Notes: a model not told the origin generated them from the letters alone. DNA of 64,000 nucleotides from DTU052 sp050951725 (GCA_050951725.1 JBMNJO010000001.1:310001-374000); one strand, 5' to 3'. Positions 17,612 to 27,030 are shown, counted from the stretch's first letter. Translations and numbers: made by a program.

Positions 17612-17701
17612 TGATATAATTTGAACAGTGACCCGCAGTAAAAGGCGGGTCTTTCTATTAATGGGACACAGGTACAGAGAACCTGTCCCCGTGTCCCAAT
17701 T
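17612..17701 (+). promoter_or_regulatory. ABC-F gene leader: extended -10 promoter and attenuator-like hairpin
   Basis: An extended -10 box, TGATATAAT (TATAAT at 17615-17620), is followed by GACCCGC / GCGGGTC with TTTCTATT (17630-17656), a small intrinsic terminator. A second hairpin has arms TGGGACAC and GTGTCCCA (17662-17699) and belongs to the GGGACAGG repeat family. All lie ahead of the ATG at 17716. A terminator between promoter and gene is the layout of attenuation leaders that control several ABC-F genes. Confidence 0.5.
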
Positions 17702-17715
17702 AAGGTGTTCGGGAT

Positions 17716-19632
17716 ATGATACTATTACAAGCCAACCGGATATGTAAAGCTTTTGGGATAACTGAGGTCCTGAACGGGGCCAGCATAGTCATAAATGAAC
17801 ATGAACGGGTTGGTATGGTAGGGCCCAATGGTTGTGGTAAATCCACCTTTTTAGGATGCATAACCGGGGATTTGACTCCTGACTCGGGAGTGATTTCGGT
17901 AGCCGCCAACAGGTCCGTGGGTTATATGCAGCAGCTGCCTGATGTTGATCCTGACTCAACCGCCTGGGATGCAGTAATGAACGGGTATGCGGACCTGCTG
18001 GAACAGCGCCGGGTCCTGGCCGAACTTACTCAATCAATGGCCAACGCTGCCGGCAGCGACCTGGAACGTCTCATGGAGCGCTACTCGCAGGTTAATGAAT
18101 CCTATGAGCGGGCTGATGGATATGCGTGCGAGGCCAATGTGAGGCGGGTAATGGCTGGACTGGGATTCAAACCGGAACAGTTTGCCCAGGCCTGGTCCAC
18201 CTTCAGTGGCGGAGAAAAGACCAGATTGAACCTGGCCCGTTTGTTGATTATCAAACCTGATATACTGCTGTTGGATGAGCCCACCAACCACCTGGATATC
18301 ACCTCGGTTGAATGGCTGGAAGACTTTCTCATCAGTTATCGGGGTTCGGTTCTGGTGGTATCTCACGACCGGCGATTCCTTGACCGGGTGGCTACCCGTA
18401 TCGTTGAACTAAGGAATGGAATGGCCAGGTCCTACCCCGGAAATTATTCTGAATATATTAGATTGAAGGCCGAGGATGATCTCGCCGCCAGTCGGGCCTA
18501 CGAGCGTCAGCAGGAATACATCCGCAAAACCGAGGAGTACATTCGAAGATATAAAGCCGGGATAAAGTCGAAACAGGCCCGGGGACGGCAATCCCAGCTG
18601 GAACGGATGGAAAGACTGGAAGCAGTTAAGGATGTCAGGGGTATCTCACTCAGAACCTCCAATTTTAATAATGAGAGCGCCAATGTTGTTCTAACCGCCA
18701 ACCGAATCTCCAAATCATTTGGCGGAAAAGTGATCCTGCAGGAATTGGACCTCATAATTCATCGCGGCGAGCGATTGGCTGTGGTAGGACCGAATGGCTG
18801 TGGGAAGACCACCCTTTTGAAGATGCTAGTGGATGAATTGCCAGCAGATACGGGTGAGGTGAAACGGGGCAGCCGGGTAAAGATCGGATATCTGGCCCAG
18901 GAAAGGACTAATCTTGATTCGACTCGCACCGTTTTGGATGAGTTGGTTTACAACTTTGACATCACCCTGGAGGAGGCCCGCAATCAATTGGGTCGCATGC
19001 TCTTTTCCGGGGACGATGTATTCAAACGGGTCGGGGATTTGAGTGGTGGCGAGCAGGGTCGTCTCGCTCTTCTGAAGTTGACCCTGGCAGGAGGAAACTT
19101 CCTGGTTTTGGACGAACCTACTAATCACCTGGATATCGACAGTTGCCAGGCGGTGGAGGATATGCTGGCGGAATTTACGGGAACCCTGTTAATCGTTTCC
19201 CACGACCGCTACTTCCTGGACCAGGTCGTCGATGAGATTATCGCCATTGAAGACGGGACCATTACCAGATACCAGGGCAATTACAGCTACTACCATCAAA
19301 AAGCGGCCGAGAAACGCAAGGCAGAAGAAGAGGCGGTTAAAGAAAAGAAGTCCGGCGATCCCCGGTCTCAGGCCAGATCTCTGGAGAAGGAGGCCAAGCA
19401 GCGAAAAAGAATGCTGACCGCACAGCTGCAAGAGATCGAGGCGCGGATCGAATTGCTGGAGGACAAAAAGGCCGAACTGGAATCCTTGTTATCCGATCCT
19501 GAAACCTATAATAATGAAATCATGGCGCGTTCCTCCACCAATGAGTTCAAGAAAGTAAATCAGGATATAGAGTCCGCTTATGAGGAATGGGAGACTCTGT
19601 TGGAGCATATTGAACTACAGGAAGAGTCATAG
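17716..19632 (+). CDS. ABC-F family ATPase (ribosome-associated, Uup/YdiF-like)
   Basis: A 638-residue protein with two ABC domains and no membrane segment. The first has GPNGCGKST near 36, FSGGEKTRLNLARLL and LLLDEPTNHLD. A charged interdomain linker (about 240-310) includes KAGIKSKQARGRQSQLERM. The second domain has GPNGCGKTT near 358, DLSGGEQGRLALLKL and LVLDEPTNHLD, followed by a C-terminal coiled coil from about 550. The linker and tail resemble Uup/YdiF housekeeping factors more than antibiotic-protection types, but this cannot be settled by eye. ABC-F proteins bind the ribosomal E site and rescue stalled or drug-bound ribosomes. Confidence 0.9.
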   Translation: MILLQANRICKAFGITEVLNGASIVINEHERVGMVGPNGCGKSTFLGCITGDLTPDSGVISVAANRSVGYMQQLPDVDPDSTAWDAVMNGYADLLEQRRVLAELTQSMANAAGSDLERLMERYSQVNESYERADGYACEANVRRVMAGLGFKPEQFAQAWSTFSGGEKTRLNLARLLIIKPDILLLDEPTNHLDITSVEWLEDFLISYRGSVLVVSHDRRFLDRVATRIVELRNGMARSYPGNYSEYIRLKAEDDLAASRAYERQQEYIRKTEEYIRRYKAGIKSKQARGRQSQLERMERLEAVKDVRGISLRTSNFNNESANVVLTANRISKSFGGKVILQELDLIIHRGERLAVVGPNGCGKTTLLKMLVDELPADTGEVKRGSRVKIGYLAQERTNLDSTRTVLDELVYNFDITLEEARNQLGRMLFSGDDVFKRVGDLSGGEQGRLALLKLTLAGGNFLVLDEPTNHLDIDSCQAVEDMLAEFTGTLLIVSHDRYFLDQVVDEIIAIEDGTITRYQGNYSYYHQKAAEKRKAEEEAVKEKKSGDPRSQARSLEKEAKQRKRMLTAQLQEIEARIELLEDKKAELESLLSDPETYNNEIMARSSTNEFKKVNQDIESAYEEWETLLEHIELQEES

Positions 19633-19954
19633 GTAACCTGATGGCTCGTTAAAGTTAATTCGGTAGGAGGGTTGATGGTGAGGAAACACCCCTGTGAAGA
19701 ACTGTTCCTGGCGAAAATCTGCAGAGGCCAATCCCCAGAAGTTCAGTAGTCGTTTGTGGTACTGGCACACCAAGATCTGTCCGGGATGGAAAGCGTATCA
19801 AAAGCACCTCAAGAGCCTCAATAACACCGTCCCCGAAAAATAGAGCAGTCCCCAACCTGTCGTGTTTATTGAGATATTGACGTCACCCGCGTCATTTTGA
19901 CCGAAACCTGACAGGGTTGATAGATGCTCGCCTGTTAAACCTATTTCACCCTGA
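19633..19954. other. Intergenic region, nothing recognised
   Basis: About 320 bases between convergent genes. I see no repeat, gene or clear terminator here. Confidence 0.5.
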
Positions 19955-21745
19955 TCATCGGGCATTCACTTCGATACCGAGTTTTTTCATCTTCCTATAA
20001 AGTGTAGTACGGGCAATACCCAATGTTTTGGCGGTGGCAGAAATGTTTCCGTCGTACCGGCCCAAGAGTTCTACTATGGTGGAATACTCCCTATCAATTA
20101 ATCTTTCTGACTGCGGGATTTTTTCAATCAACAGATCATCAGCAGTTATCCTGTCGCCAGAGGAAACTATCAGGGCCCTTTCGATGATGTTGCGTAGTTC
20201 CCTTACATTGCCGGGCCAGTCGTACTGGGTAAATTTCTTCATACAATTCTTGTTGAAGGTCTTAACAGGAATGCCGTACTCGGTACAGATATCCTGGAGG
20301 ATATAGTTGGCCAGAAGGGGTATATCCTCCTTGCGTTCCCGCAGCGGGGGCATCTTTATATTGACCACGTTCAGCCGGTAATAAAGGTCTTCCCGGAAGT
20401 TGCCGGTTTCGACCTCCTGGCGCAGATTCCGGTTGGTAGCGGCAATGATCCTCACATCCACCTTCTGGGGTTTGTTGTCTGCCAGGGGAATTATCATCTT
20501 GTCCTGCATGAATCTGAGCAGGCTGACCTGCATTTCTTCAGACATCTCGCCTATCTCATCCAGGAAGATGGTACCTTTATCAGCCAGTTTAAATTTACCT
20601 GTTTTTCCGCCCTTTTTGGCACCGGTAAAAGCACCATCGGCATACCCAAAGAGTTCACTATGCAGCAATTCCTTGGAAAGTGATCCACAGTTTATGGCGA
20701 CAAAGGGACCTTTCCTGCCGCTTGCCCAGTGAATGCCATGAGCAATTAATTCCTTACCGGTTCCGCTTTCACCCTCGATCAGAACAGTAGAGGGCAACGC
20801 CGCGACCTTATGGGCGATGGTAATGTTTCTTTTCATCTCCGGACTGCTGCCGATAATGCCTTGAAACGCATCTTTCCGGTCTTGTTCAGCCTCAGGTGTG
20901 GGTATTACCCGTAGAGAGGGATGGAACCGGAATGAAAGAACTGTGTGCTTGCCGCCAACCGGCATCTGCAGGACCTTTCGCTCAAGCAATTCCGCTGTCC
21001 GCCACTCATCACGGGCATAGATCATAAAATTCTCACCAACGCAGGGACTTGACAAATCCAAAAGGTGACGGTAATCATCAACGATCTCATTAACATGTAT
21101 TCCTGTTATTATGTCCTTGGAACCAACCCCGAAAAACTCCATACATTTGGCATTGGCGCCGGTGATAATACCATCCTCATTGACAATCAGGGTGGATTCG
21201 CTGTTTAAATCAATCAGAGTGTTGGCTGCATTATCGAACTCGGAAACCATTCGGTATTGGGCATATAGCATCTGGTATATAAAAAAGGCCATCCGCAGGT
21301 AATCACTTGGAATCCTGCCTTTCATACTGGTTATGGTTAAACAGACTGCTGAATCGCGGGTTAGTATTGGCATACTGACCAGACCCTCATCAGCCTCAAT
21401 GGAATATAGATCAACGATGGCCCCCTGGAGCAATGATTCCTTAATAGCTGGATTATTGTTGATGTATATAAACCCGGGACACACTGCTCCCACGTGGTCG
21501 TCTTCCAGTGAATGCAGAATACATCCATCAGGGTCAATCAGGTTTAAATGCATGTACTTGTTGTCAAAGTTGGGCGCAAAATAACTCATAATCGGACGGC
21601 TGAGGTTGATGATGTCCTGGTATTGATTAATCCGCTGCTGGAGTTCATTCTTCGGAATAAAGTAGAGGTCCGGGATACGGGTTACCACATCTATCCGGAG
21701 CATCAAGGGTTCATAATGGCTGTGCATTTCAAGCGGTGTTTGCAT
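19955..21745 (-). CDS. Sigma-54-dependent transcriptional activator with PAS domain
   Basis: A 596-residue enhancer-binding protein. About 160 N-terminal residues form an unassigned sensor region, possibly GAF-like. A PAS domain follows (TLIVNEDGIITGANAKCMEFFG, about 180-290). The AAA+ core has GESGTGKELIA near 325, ELFGYADGAFTGAKKGG with the GAFTGA sigma-54 contact loop, IFLDEIGEM and the R-finger region DLYYRLNV. A Fis-type helix-turn-helix closes the protein (GNISATAKTLGIARTTLYRKMKKLGI). It is divergent from an operon with a perfect sigma-54 promoter 280 bases away, which it very likely activates in response to a small acid or acyl ligand. Confidence 0.93.
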   Translation of the reverse strand: MQTPLEMHSHYEPLMLRIDVVTRIPDLYFIPKNELQQRINQYQDIINLSRPIMSYFAPNFDNKYMHLNLIDPDGCILHSLEDDHVGAVCPGFIYINNNPAIKESLLQGAIVDLYSIEADEGLVSMPILTRDSAVCLTITSMKGRIPSDYLRMAFFIYQMLYAQYRMVSEFDNAANTLIDLNSESTLIVNEDGIITGANAKCMEFFGVGSKDIITGIHVNEIVDDYRHLLDLSSPCVGENFMIYARDEWRTAELLERKVLQMPVGGKHTVLSFRFHPSLRVIPTPEAEQDRKDAFQGIIGSSPEMKRNITIAHKVAALPSTVLIEGESGTGKELIAHGIHWASGRKGPFVAINCGSLSKELLHSELFGYADGAFTGAKKGGKTGKFKLADKGTIFLDEIGEMSEEMQVSLLRFMQDKMIIPLADNKPQKVDVRIIAATNRNLRQEVETGNFREDLYYRLNVVNIKMPPLRERKEDIPLLANYILQDICTEYGIPVKTFNKNCMKKFTQYDWPGNVRELRNIIERALIVSSGDRITADDLLIEKIPQSERLIDREYSTIVELLGRYDGNISATAKTLGIARTTLYRKMKKLGIEVNAR

Positions 21746-22023
21746 ATTCAGTCCTTTTCTCCTTTGATTAACATAAAACAGGAGGAAAAACGAATCAATT
21801 TATACAACTATTATAGTGGAAAGCGAAATAAAGGGACATGCTTGTTCTGCCACGTAAGTTCGGGGATAACAAAATACAGCTGTAGCATGCATGATGTTCT
21901 GTTGCGGAGTGCTACTGTTTAAGAATCCCGGTATGACGGAATATATAGGGATATATGTAGCGCAAACTGTAGTATATGGGGTTAACAGTCAATAACGGAG
22001 GCCACGTAATCAGGCATCAGTAG

Positions 22024-22040
22024 TTGGCACGAGTTTTGCA
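22024..22040 (+). promoter_or_regulatory. Sigma-54 (-24/-12) promoter
   Basis: TTGGCACGAGTTTTGCA matches the RpoN consensus TGGCAC-N5-TTGCA at every fixed position, with GG at 22026-22027 and GC at 22038-22039. It points at the acyl-CoA dehydrogenase operon, and the gene for the matching activator lies divergent. Confidence 0.9.
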
Positions 22041-22070
22041 TTACAATTAATAATGAAAGCATGTCGATAA

Positions 22071-22100
22071 ACAACCGGCAATTCGATGACTGCCGGTTGT
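22071..22100. promoter_or_regulatory. Inverted repeat in the sigma-54 leader
   Basis: ACAACCGGCA, a 10-base loop, TGCCGGTTGT. It lies about 20-50 bases after the predicted start of the sigma-54 transcript. It could be an RNA hairpin or an operator for a second regulator. Confidence 0.5.
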
Positions 22101-22193
22101 CGCAAACGGGAAGCAGGTTTTAAGAAGGCCAGACATCAATTCCTGTTTCTCAAGTCAACACTTATAACTAAAAGATAATTGAAAGGAGAACTG

Positions 22194-23348
22194 ATGATGA
22201 GTTATTTTCTTACGGAGGAACAGCAACTTATCAAGAATTCGGTACGGGAGTTCTGCTTGAGCCCGGATACCAAAAAGGCGTCCTCTGCAGACCGCAAACA
22301 GGGAGGTTTTCCGTATGAGAGCTGGAAACTGGCGGCCGAGCAGGGTTACATCGGAGCCTATGTGCCGGAGAATTATGGTGGACAGGGGTACGATTTTACC
22401 ACCTACTTCATCATCCTCGAAGAACTAAGCCGGATGGGGAACCCTGCCAGCATGGTAATGGGCGCCCACGACCTCTCGATACTGCCCCTGCTGTACTGGG
22501 GAACTGAAGAACAAAAACAGAAATACCTGGTACCACTGGCTTCAGGAAAGGCGATCGGCTGTGGAGCCGTAACCGACCCCGCTGGTTTGAACAACTACCC
22601 GGAATGGGGTTTGACGGTAACCGAAGACGGTGATGACTACGTTATTAACGGCACCAAGGTTCTGGTTACCAATGCCCATGCTGCCGACATCAAGGTGGTA
22701 TTTGGCAAACCCTCGGGCAGCTACTTTGACACCGTATACGTGGTGGAGAAGGATACACCCGGAGTGGAAACCGGCTTCAACGAGCGGAAGATTGTGCCCG
22801 GCAACGCTGACTGGGGAACAGTTAACCTGAAAAACGTCAGAGTACCCAAGGACAACAAGGTGGTTGACAGTGGAATCGGCATGCTCTGGTTCGGCCCCAG
22901 CTTCCTCTCGATTTCGTTATCAGCCCTGGTTTTGGGTGATACCGCTTTTCAAAAGACCCTGGCCTTCAGCAGACAGCGCACCCGCTATGAACGGCCAATG
23001 ACTGACCTGCAGGCTGTGTCTCACCGCCTGGTGAATATGGCCATTAACAATGAGCTTAGCCGCAGCCTGATCTACAACGCTATCCGTCTGTGGGATGAAC
23101 AGAGATATGATGAGTGCTTCCGGCTGGCCTGCATGTCCAAGGTGTTTGTTCCCGAGGCGATTAATAAAAACCTGCACGATGCAGCCATCATGCACGGTGG
23201 CATCGGTTTTACCCCTCAATCCCTGGTAAGCATGATGTGGGTTTCCTCGCTGCAGCTTGAAATCGCGGAGATGCCCGCCGATGTTCACCGTGACTTTGTA
23301 GCAGAGACCTATGGCATTAAACCCGGTTGGAAAAACGGCCGGCCGTAA
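22194..23348 (+). CDS. Acyl-CoA dehydrogenase (first copy)
   Basis: A 384-residue flavoenzyme of the acyl-CoA dehydrogenase fold: helical N-terminal domain (FLTEEQQLIKNSVREFCLS), middle beta domain around GCGAVTDPAGLNNYPEWG and C-terminal helical bundle (RQRTRYERPMTDLQAVSHRLVNMAIN). AAAGGAG precedes the ATGATG start. It is the first gene after the sigma-54 promoter and heads a same-strand series with two SDRs and etfBA-fixCX, so its electrons should pass through ETF. The usual C-terminal YEG(T/S) base motif is not seen; the tail reads IGFTPQSLVSMMWVSSLQLE. The substrate may therefore differ from straight-chain acyl-CoA. Confidence 0.88.
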   Translation: MMSYFLTEEQQLIKNSVREFCLSPDTKKASSADRKQGGFPYESWKLAAEQGYIGAYVPENYGGQGYDFTTYFIILEELSRMGNPASMVMGAHDLSILPLLYWGTEEQKQKYLVPLASGKAIGCGAVTDPAGLNNYPEWGLTVTEDGDDYVINGTKVLVTNAHAADIKVVFGKPSGSYFDTVYVVEKDTPGVETGFNERKIVPGNADWGTVNLKNVRVPKDNKVVDSGIGMLWFGPSFLSISLSALVLGDTAFQKTLAFSRQRTRYERPMTDLQAVSHRLVNMAINNELSRSLIYNAIRLWDEQRYDECFRLACMSKVFVPEAINKNLHDAAIMHGGIGFTPQSLVSMMWVSSLQLEIAEMPADVHRDFVAETYGIKPGWKNGRP

Positions 23349-23368
23349 CCCGGAAAGGAGAAAAACAG

Positions 23369-24247
23369 ATGGCTGATTATGCAGGAAAGGTCGTTGCCAT
23401 CACTGGAGCGGCCAGCGGCATCGGGAAAGGTCTGGCCCTGCGGTTCGGCGAATATGGTGCCAAACTGTCCCTGGCCGATATAAATGAAACCAAGCTGGCC
23501 GAGGTGGAGGCGGAACTGAAGGAAAAAGGAGTCGCGGTTATTGCCGACCGGTTCGATGTCAGCAGCATTGAGGATGTACAGAGGTTTGCGGATGTAACCT
23601 TCGCAACCTATGGCGGAGTTGATTACCTGTTTAACAATGCCGGGGCCTCGGCAGGCGGTTACACAACGGAGGCCTACCTTAAGGATTTTGAATGGGTGTT
23701 TGCGGTGAATACCATGGCCCATGTCTACGCGGCCCGGGCCTTCGTTCCGCGTATGGTTGCACAGGATCGGGAGTGCCATGTCATCAATACCCTGTCGGTA
23801 TCGGCGTTCTTTTCATTTTCCACCAACCAACCCTATGCAGCCAGCAAGTTCGCCGCGTTATCGATTGTTGAATCATTGGAGTTGCAGATGCGGGAACAGG
23901 GGACCAAGGTGTGGTTCCACGGGCTCTGCCCGGGCTTTGTCGCCACCAACTTCGGAGACATCGAACAGAACCGTTCCCCGCGTTACGCACTGGATGATGA
24001 GGGTATTGCCTTCAAGGAAACCCCGGCGCAGAAGAAGGCTAATTACATCAGCAAGAAGTTTGTGACCGCAGGGATCCCGGTGGAGAAGTGTGTGGATACT
24101 GTGTTTAAAGGTCTGGAAGAGGGGCAGTTCATGATCTTTACCCATCCCCAGGCCAACTCTTATATGAAGAAATGGAGAGAAAACCTGCTCGATGGCAAAT
24201 TCGGGACCGAGGACAATACATTGGTCATGTCTCATTTTCTGGAGTAA
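23369..24247 (+). CDS. Short-chain dehydrogenase/reductase (copy A)
   Basis: A 292-residue classical SDR. It has the cofactor motif TGAASGIGKG at about residues 12-21, NNAG near 90 and the catalytic YxxxK as YAASKFA near 155, preceded by the serine in NTLSVSA. An aspartate ends strand 2 (LSLADINE), which usually favours NAD(H). AAAGGAG precedes the ATG at 23369. The next gene is a close paralogue starting MADYKGKVV against MADYAGKVV here, so the pair arose by tandem duplication. A 3-hydroxyacyl-CoA or related alcohol dehydrogenase step would fit the acyl-CoA context; this is inference. Confidence 0.88.
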   Translation: MADYAGKVVAITGAASGIGKGLALRFGEYGAKLSLADINETKLAEVEAELKEKGVAVIADRFDVSSIEDVQRFADVTFATYGGVDYLFNNAGASAGGYTTEAYLKDFEWVFAVNTMAHVYAARAFVPRMVAQDRECHVINTLSVSAFFSFSTNQPYAASKFAALSIVESLELQMREQGTKVWFHGLCPGFVATNFGDIEQNRSPRYALDDEGIAFKETPAQKKANYISKKFVTAGIPVEKCVDTVFKGLEEGQFMIFTHPQANSYMKKWRENLLDGKFGTEDNTLVMSHFLE

Positions 24248-24280
24248 TTAGGTTAGTGCAGCAAAAAAGTGGAGGAAACT

Positions 24281-25117
24281 ATGGCGGATTATAAAGGGAA
24301 AGTAGTGACTATTACCGGGGCTGCCAGCGGATTGGGCAAAGGCATGGCTACCCGGTTTGCCCAGAAGGGTGCCCGGCTATCACTGGCTGATCTGGATGGG
24401 GAAAACCTAGCCCGGTTTGCAGAGGAGCTGAGGGCGCAGAATGTGGAGGTTTTGACCACTATTATGGATGTTTGCGACAGTGATGCCGTTGACTCCTTTG
24501 CGAAGGAGTCATTTGCCGCCTTTGGCGGAGTGGATTACTGCATCAACAACGCGGGGGTCCATTCCATGGGCAGCATCTGGAAGATCCCTCCTGAGGAGTG
24601 GAGAAAGGTCTTTGAGATCAACGTCATGGGAATCGTGAATGGCATCAGGGCTTTTATTCCCCGTATGATGGCCCAGGACAAGGAGTGCTTTATCATAAAC
24701 ACGGCTTCCAATGCCGGGCTGCAGGTCAATACCGCTATTGCACCATATGCCATGAGTAAGCACGCTGCCGTTTCGGTGACGGAATCGCTGGCGGTGGAAC
24801 TGCAGGCGGTAAAGTCCAAAATCAAGGCATTCGTCTTCTGCCCGGGACTGATTCCTACCGGTCTTAGCGGCAACAGTGAAAGGATCAAGGCCAATACCGA
24901 TCCCTACTATGAAACTGAAAAGTTTAAGAAACTTTATGCTTACGGTGCCAAGCTGCTGGTTAATGGAATGCCGATGGAGACGGCTATGGACAGGTTCTTT
25001 GCGGGACTGGAAGCAGATGAGTTCTATATCCGTACTCATGATAATGAGGAGGAAGAAGTCCGTTACCGGGTGCAAATGGTATTGGAGAAAAAAAGACCGG
25101 CCCCAATAGCCAAGTAA
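24281..25117 (+). CDS. Short-chain dehydrogenase/reductase (copy B)
   Basis: A 278-residue SDR paralogous to the preceding gene. It has TGAASGLGKG at the N-terminus, LADLDGEN at the end of strand 2, NNAGVHSMG near 90 and YAMSKHA near 155. GGAGG lies ahead of the ATG, and the gap from copy A is 33 bases. The C-terminal substrate-binding part has drifted more than the cofactor half, suggesting the two act on different steps or enantiomers of the same pathway. Confidence 0.88.
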   Translation: MADYKGKVVTITGAASGLGKGMATRFAQKGARLSLADLDGENLARFAEELRAQNVEVLTTIMDVCDSDAVDSFAKESFAAFGGVDYCINNAGVHSMGSIWKIPPEEWRKVFEINVMGIVNGIRAFIPRMMAQDKECFIINTASNAGLQVNTAIAPYAMSKHAAVSVTESLAVELQAVKSKIKAFVFCPGLIPTGLSGNSERIKANTDPYYETEKFKKLYAYGAKLLVNGMPMETAMDRFFAGLEADEFYIRTHDNEEEEVRYRVQMVLEKKRPAPIAK

Positions 25118-25357
25118 GTCGCCCCGGTTATGCTGCAGGAGAACGGGCAATAACCCAGAATTACCAGAAAATAATTACTAAGATACTACAGAAATATGTA
25201 ATAATTCAAACAAAGCACGGTTTGCCTTGTCGGTATCGATGTTGCCTCAGGGGACAAGGCTGGCCATGTTAAACCTGGTCGGGAGGACTGAGCCTGAGAG
25301 GGAGTCAGTCATAGCAGCCAAATGCTTAAACAATAAGGCTAGGAGGATACAGTACGT

Positions 25358-26125
25358 ATGTCAAAGATCGTGGCGTGTTACAAATGGGTGCTTGATGAGG
25401 CCGATATTAGAATCAATTCGGATTTGTCCATTGATATGAGCAAGGCCAAGGGCAAGATCAGTGATTATGACCGGAACGCCATTGAGGCGGCGGTCAAACT
25501 GGCAGAGGTCACGGGAGACAAACCAGTCGGACTGACCTTTGGCAGCAGCAAGGCCAAGCAGTCTTTGAAGGACGCTCTGTCCCGGGGTCTGGAAGAGGGT
25601 TTCTGGGTAAAGGCAGAAGAAGCCGAGACTGCGGACGGAGCGGTTACCGCTCGGGCCCTGGCAGCCGGAGTGAAGGCCATGGGAGATGTCAAACTGGTGG
25701 TCTGTGCCGAAGGTGCGAGTGACACCTACGCTCGGCAGACCGCACCCCGCATGGGAGCCCTGCTCGATTTGCCGGTAGTAACCTCGATTGCCCAGATAAG
25801 TATCGAGGGCAATACAGTTACGGCGGTAAGAAAACTGGATGACTGCCTGGAAACTGTAAAGTTTGAACTACCAGCGGTTATTGCCGTGCTTCCGGAAGCA
25901 TTTCAGCCAACCATACCTGGACTGAAAGCGGTTATGGCAGCGGGCAAGAAGCCGGTGACTGAGTATAAACCAGGGGACCTGGGAGTAGACCTGACTGCCC
26001 AGCGGGAGGTAACCGAGATAAAGGCCTATGCCCAGGAGCGTCGGAATGAAATTATCGAAGGCGACGATGCCGCAGCCAAAGTAGCCGCACTGGTGGCAAG
26101 TCTGAAGAAGGAGGGCGTGCTGTAA
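25358..26125 (+). CDS. etfB: Electron transfer flavoprotein beta subunit (FixA/EtfB)
   Basis: A 255-residue EtfB/FixA protein: MSKIVACYKWVLDEADIRI opening, ISDYDRNAIEAAVKLAE (the usual D-x-NA-EEA position), GLEEGFWV and DTYARQTAPRMGALLDLPVVTSI, the region contacting AMP or the second FAD. AGGAGGA precedes the ATG. It overlaps etfA by one base and continues into fixC and fixX, forming the complete FixABCX set. In anaerobes such sets move electrons between acyl-CoA dehydrogenases and quinone or ferredoxin; some bifurcate. Sequence alone does not settle which applies here. Confidence 0.93.
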   Translation: MSKIVACYKWVLDEADIRINSDLSIDMSKAKGKISDYDRNAIEAAVKLAEVTGDKPVGLTFGSSKAKQSLKDALSRGLEEGFWVKAEEAETADGAVTARALAAGVKAMGDVKLVVCAEGASDTYARQTAPRMGALLDLPVVTSIAQISIEGNTVTAVRKLDDCLETVKFELPAVIAVLPEAFQPTIPGLKAVMAAGKKPVTEYKPGDLGVDLTAQREVTEIKAYAQERRNEIIEGDDAAAKVAALVASLKKEGVL

Positions 26126-27030
26126 TGGCGGGAGTATTTATATACAGTGACAAGAGTGTTATTGCCCTTGAGTTGATCAGTTGTGCCAAAGCTGCCGGCA
26201 AAGAGGCCATGGTTATAGCGTTCAGCCAGGAAGCTGCGGAGGAGTTAAAGAACTCAGGAGCAGACAAGGTTTTTGTCTTCCAGGGGGACAGTCAGGTGCC
26301 TGAGAACTATGCTCAGGCAGTCGCGAACTTCCTGAAGGCGCAGTCAGCTGAGCTTTTCCTGGTAGGAGCAACCGCCAGAGGGCGCGACCTGGCTGCGAGG
26401 GTAGCCGGGTATCTGGATTGCGGCATGGTCAGTGATGCCTCCGCAGTTGCAATTGAAGATGGAAAAGTAATAACGGAGAGAATGATCTATGGAGGAGCCA
26501 TAACTCAGAAGGAAGTCCTGACTGGCCTCAGCGTGGTAACGGTTGCGGCCGGCAGATTTACCCCCATAGAAGGGACCGCGGAGGTAGAAACGGTTGATGT
26601 GACCCCCGACAATCGGGTCACTCTGGTTGAACAGGCCCCGATTATCAGAAAGGGGGTCGACCTGAGGGAAGCGGAACGGGTGGTATGTTTAGGACTGGGA
26701 GTCGAAAACGAGGAAGACATGCAAATGATCCGGGACCTGGCAGGGGCATTGAACGCTGAGATCGGCTGCACCCGGGGTATATCGGAGGAAAAACACTGGC
26801 TGCCCACTGAACAGTATATCGGAATATCAGGTGCGGTAATCAAGCCACAGCTGTGTGTGTCGATCGGGATATCCGGGCAGGTGCAGCACACCATTGGCAT
26901 TAGAGACGCTAAAGTGATTGTTGCCATTAACAACAATGAAAAGGCACCTATCTTCAAGACCAGTGATTATGGCGTGGTTGGAGACCTTTATGAAATTGTT
27001 CCCCTCCTTACTGAGGCATCAAAGAAATAG
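26125..27030 (+). CDS. etfA: Electron transfer flavoprotein alpha subunit (FixB/EtfA)
   Basis: A 301-residue EtfA/FixB protein. The N-terminal domain (AGVFIYSD through LVGATARGRDLAARVAGYL) resembles the beta subunit. The C-terminal FAD domain shows the family signature CVSIGISGQVQHTIGIRDAKVIVAINNNEKAPIF in outline, ending with DYGVVGDLYEIVP. The ATG shares its A with the stop of etfB. It is shorter than mitochondrial ETF-alpha because it lacks a transit peptide, and it appears complete. Confidence 0.93.
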   Translation: MAGVFIYSDKSVIALELISCAKAAGKEAMVIAFSQEAAEELKNSGADKVFVFQGDSQVPENYAQAVANFLKAQSAELFLVGATARGRDLAARVAGYLDCGMVSDASAVAIEDGKVITERMIYGGAITQKEVLTGLSVVTVAAGRFTPIEGTAEVETVDVTPDNRVTLVEQAPIIRKGVDLREAERVVCLGLGVENEEDMQMIRDLAGALNAEIGCTRGISEEKHWLPTEQYIGISGAVIKPQLCVSIGISGQVQHTIGIRDAKVIVAINNNEKAPIFKTSDYGVVGDLYEIVPLLTEASKK

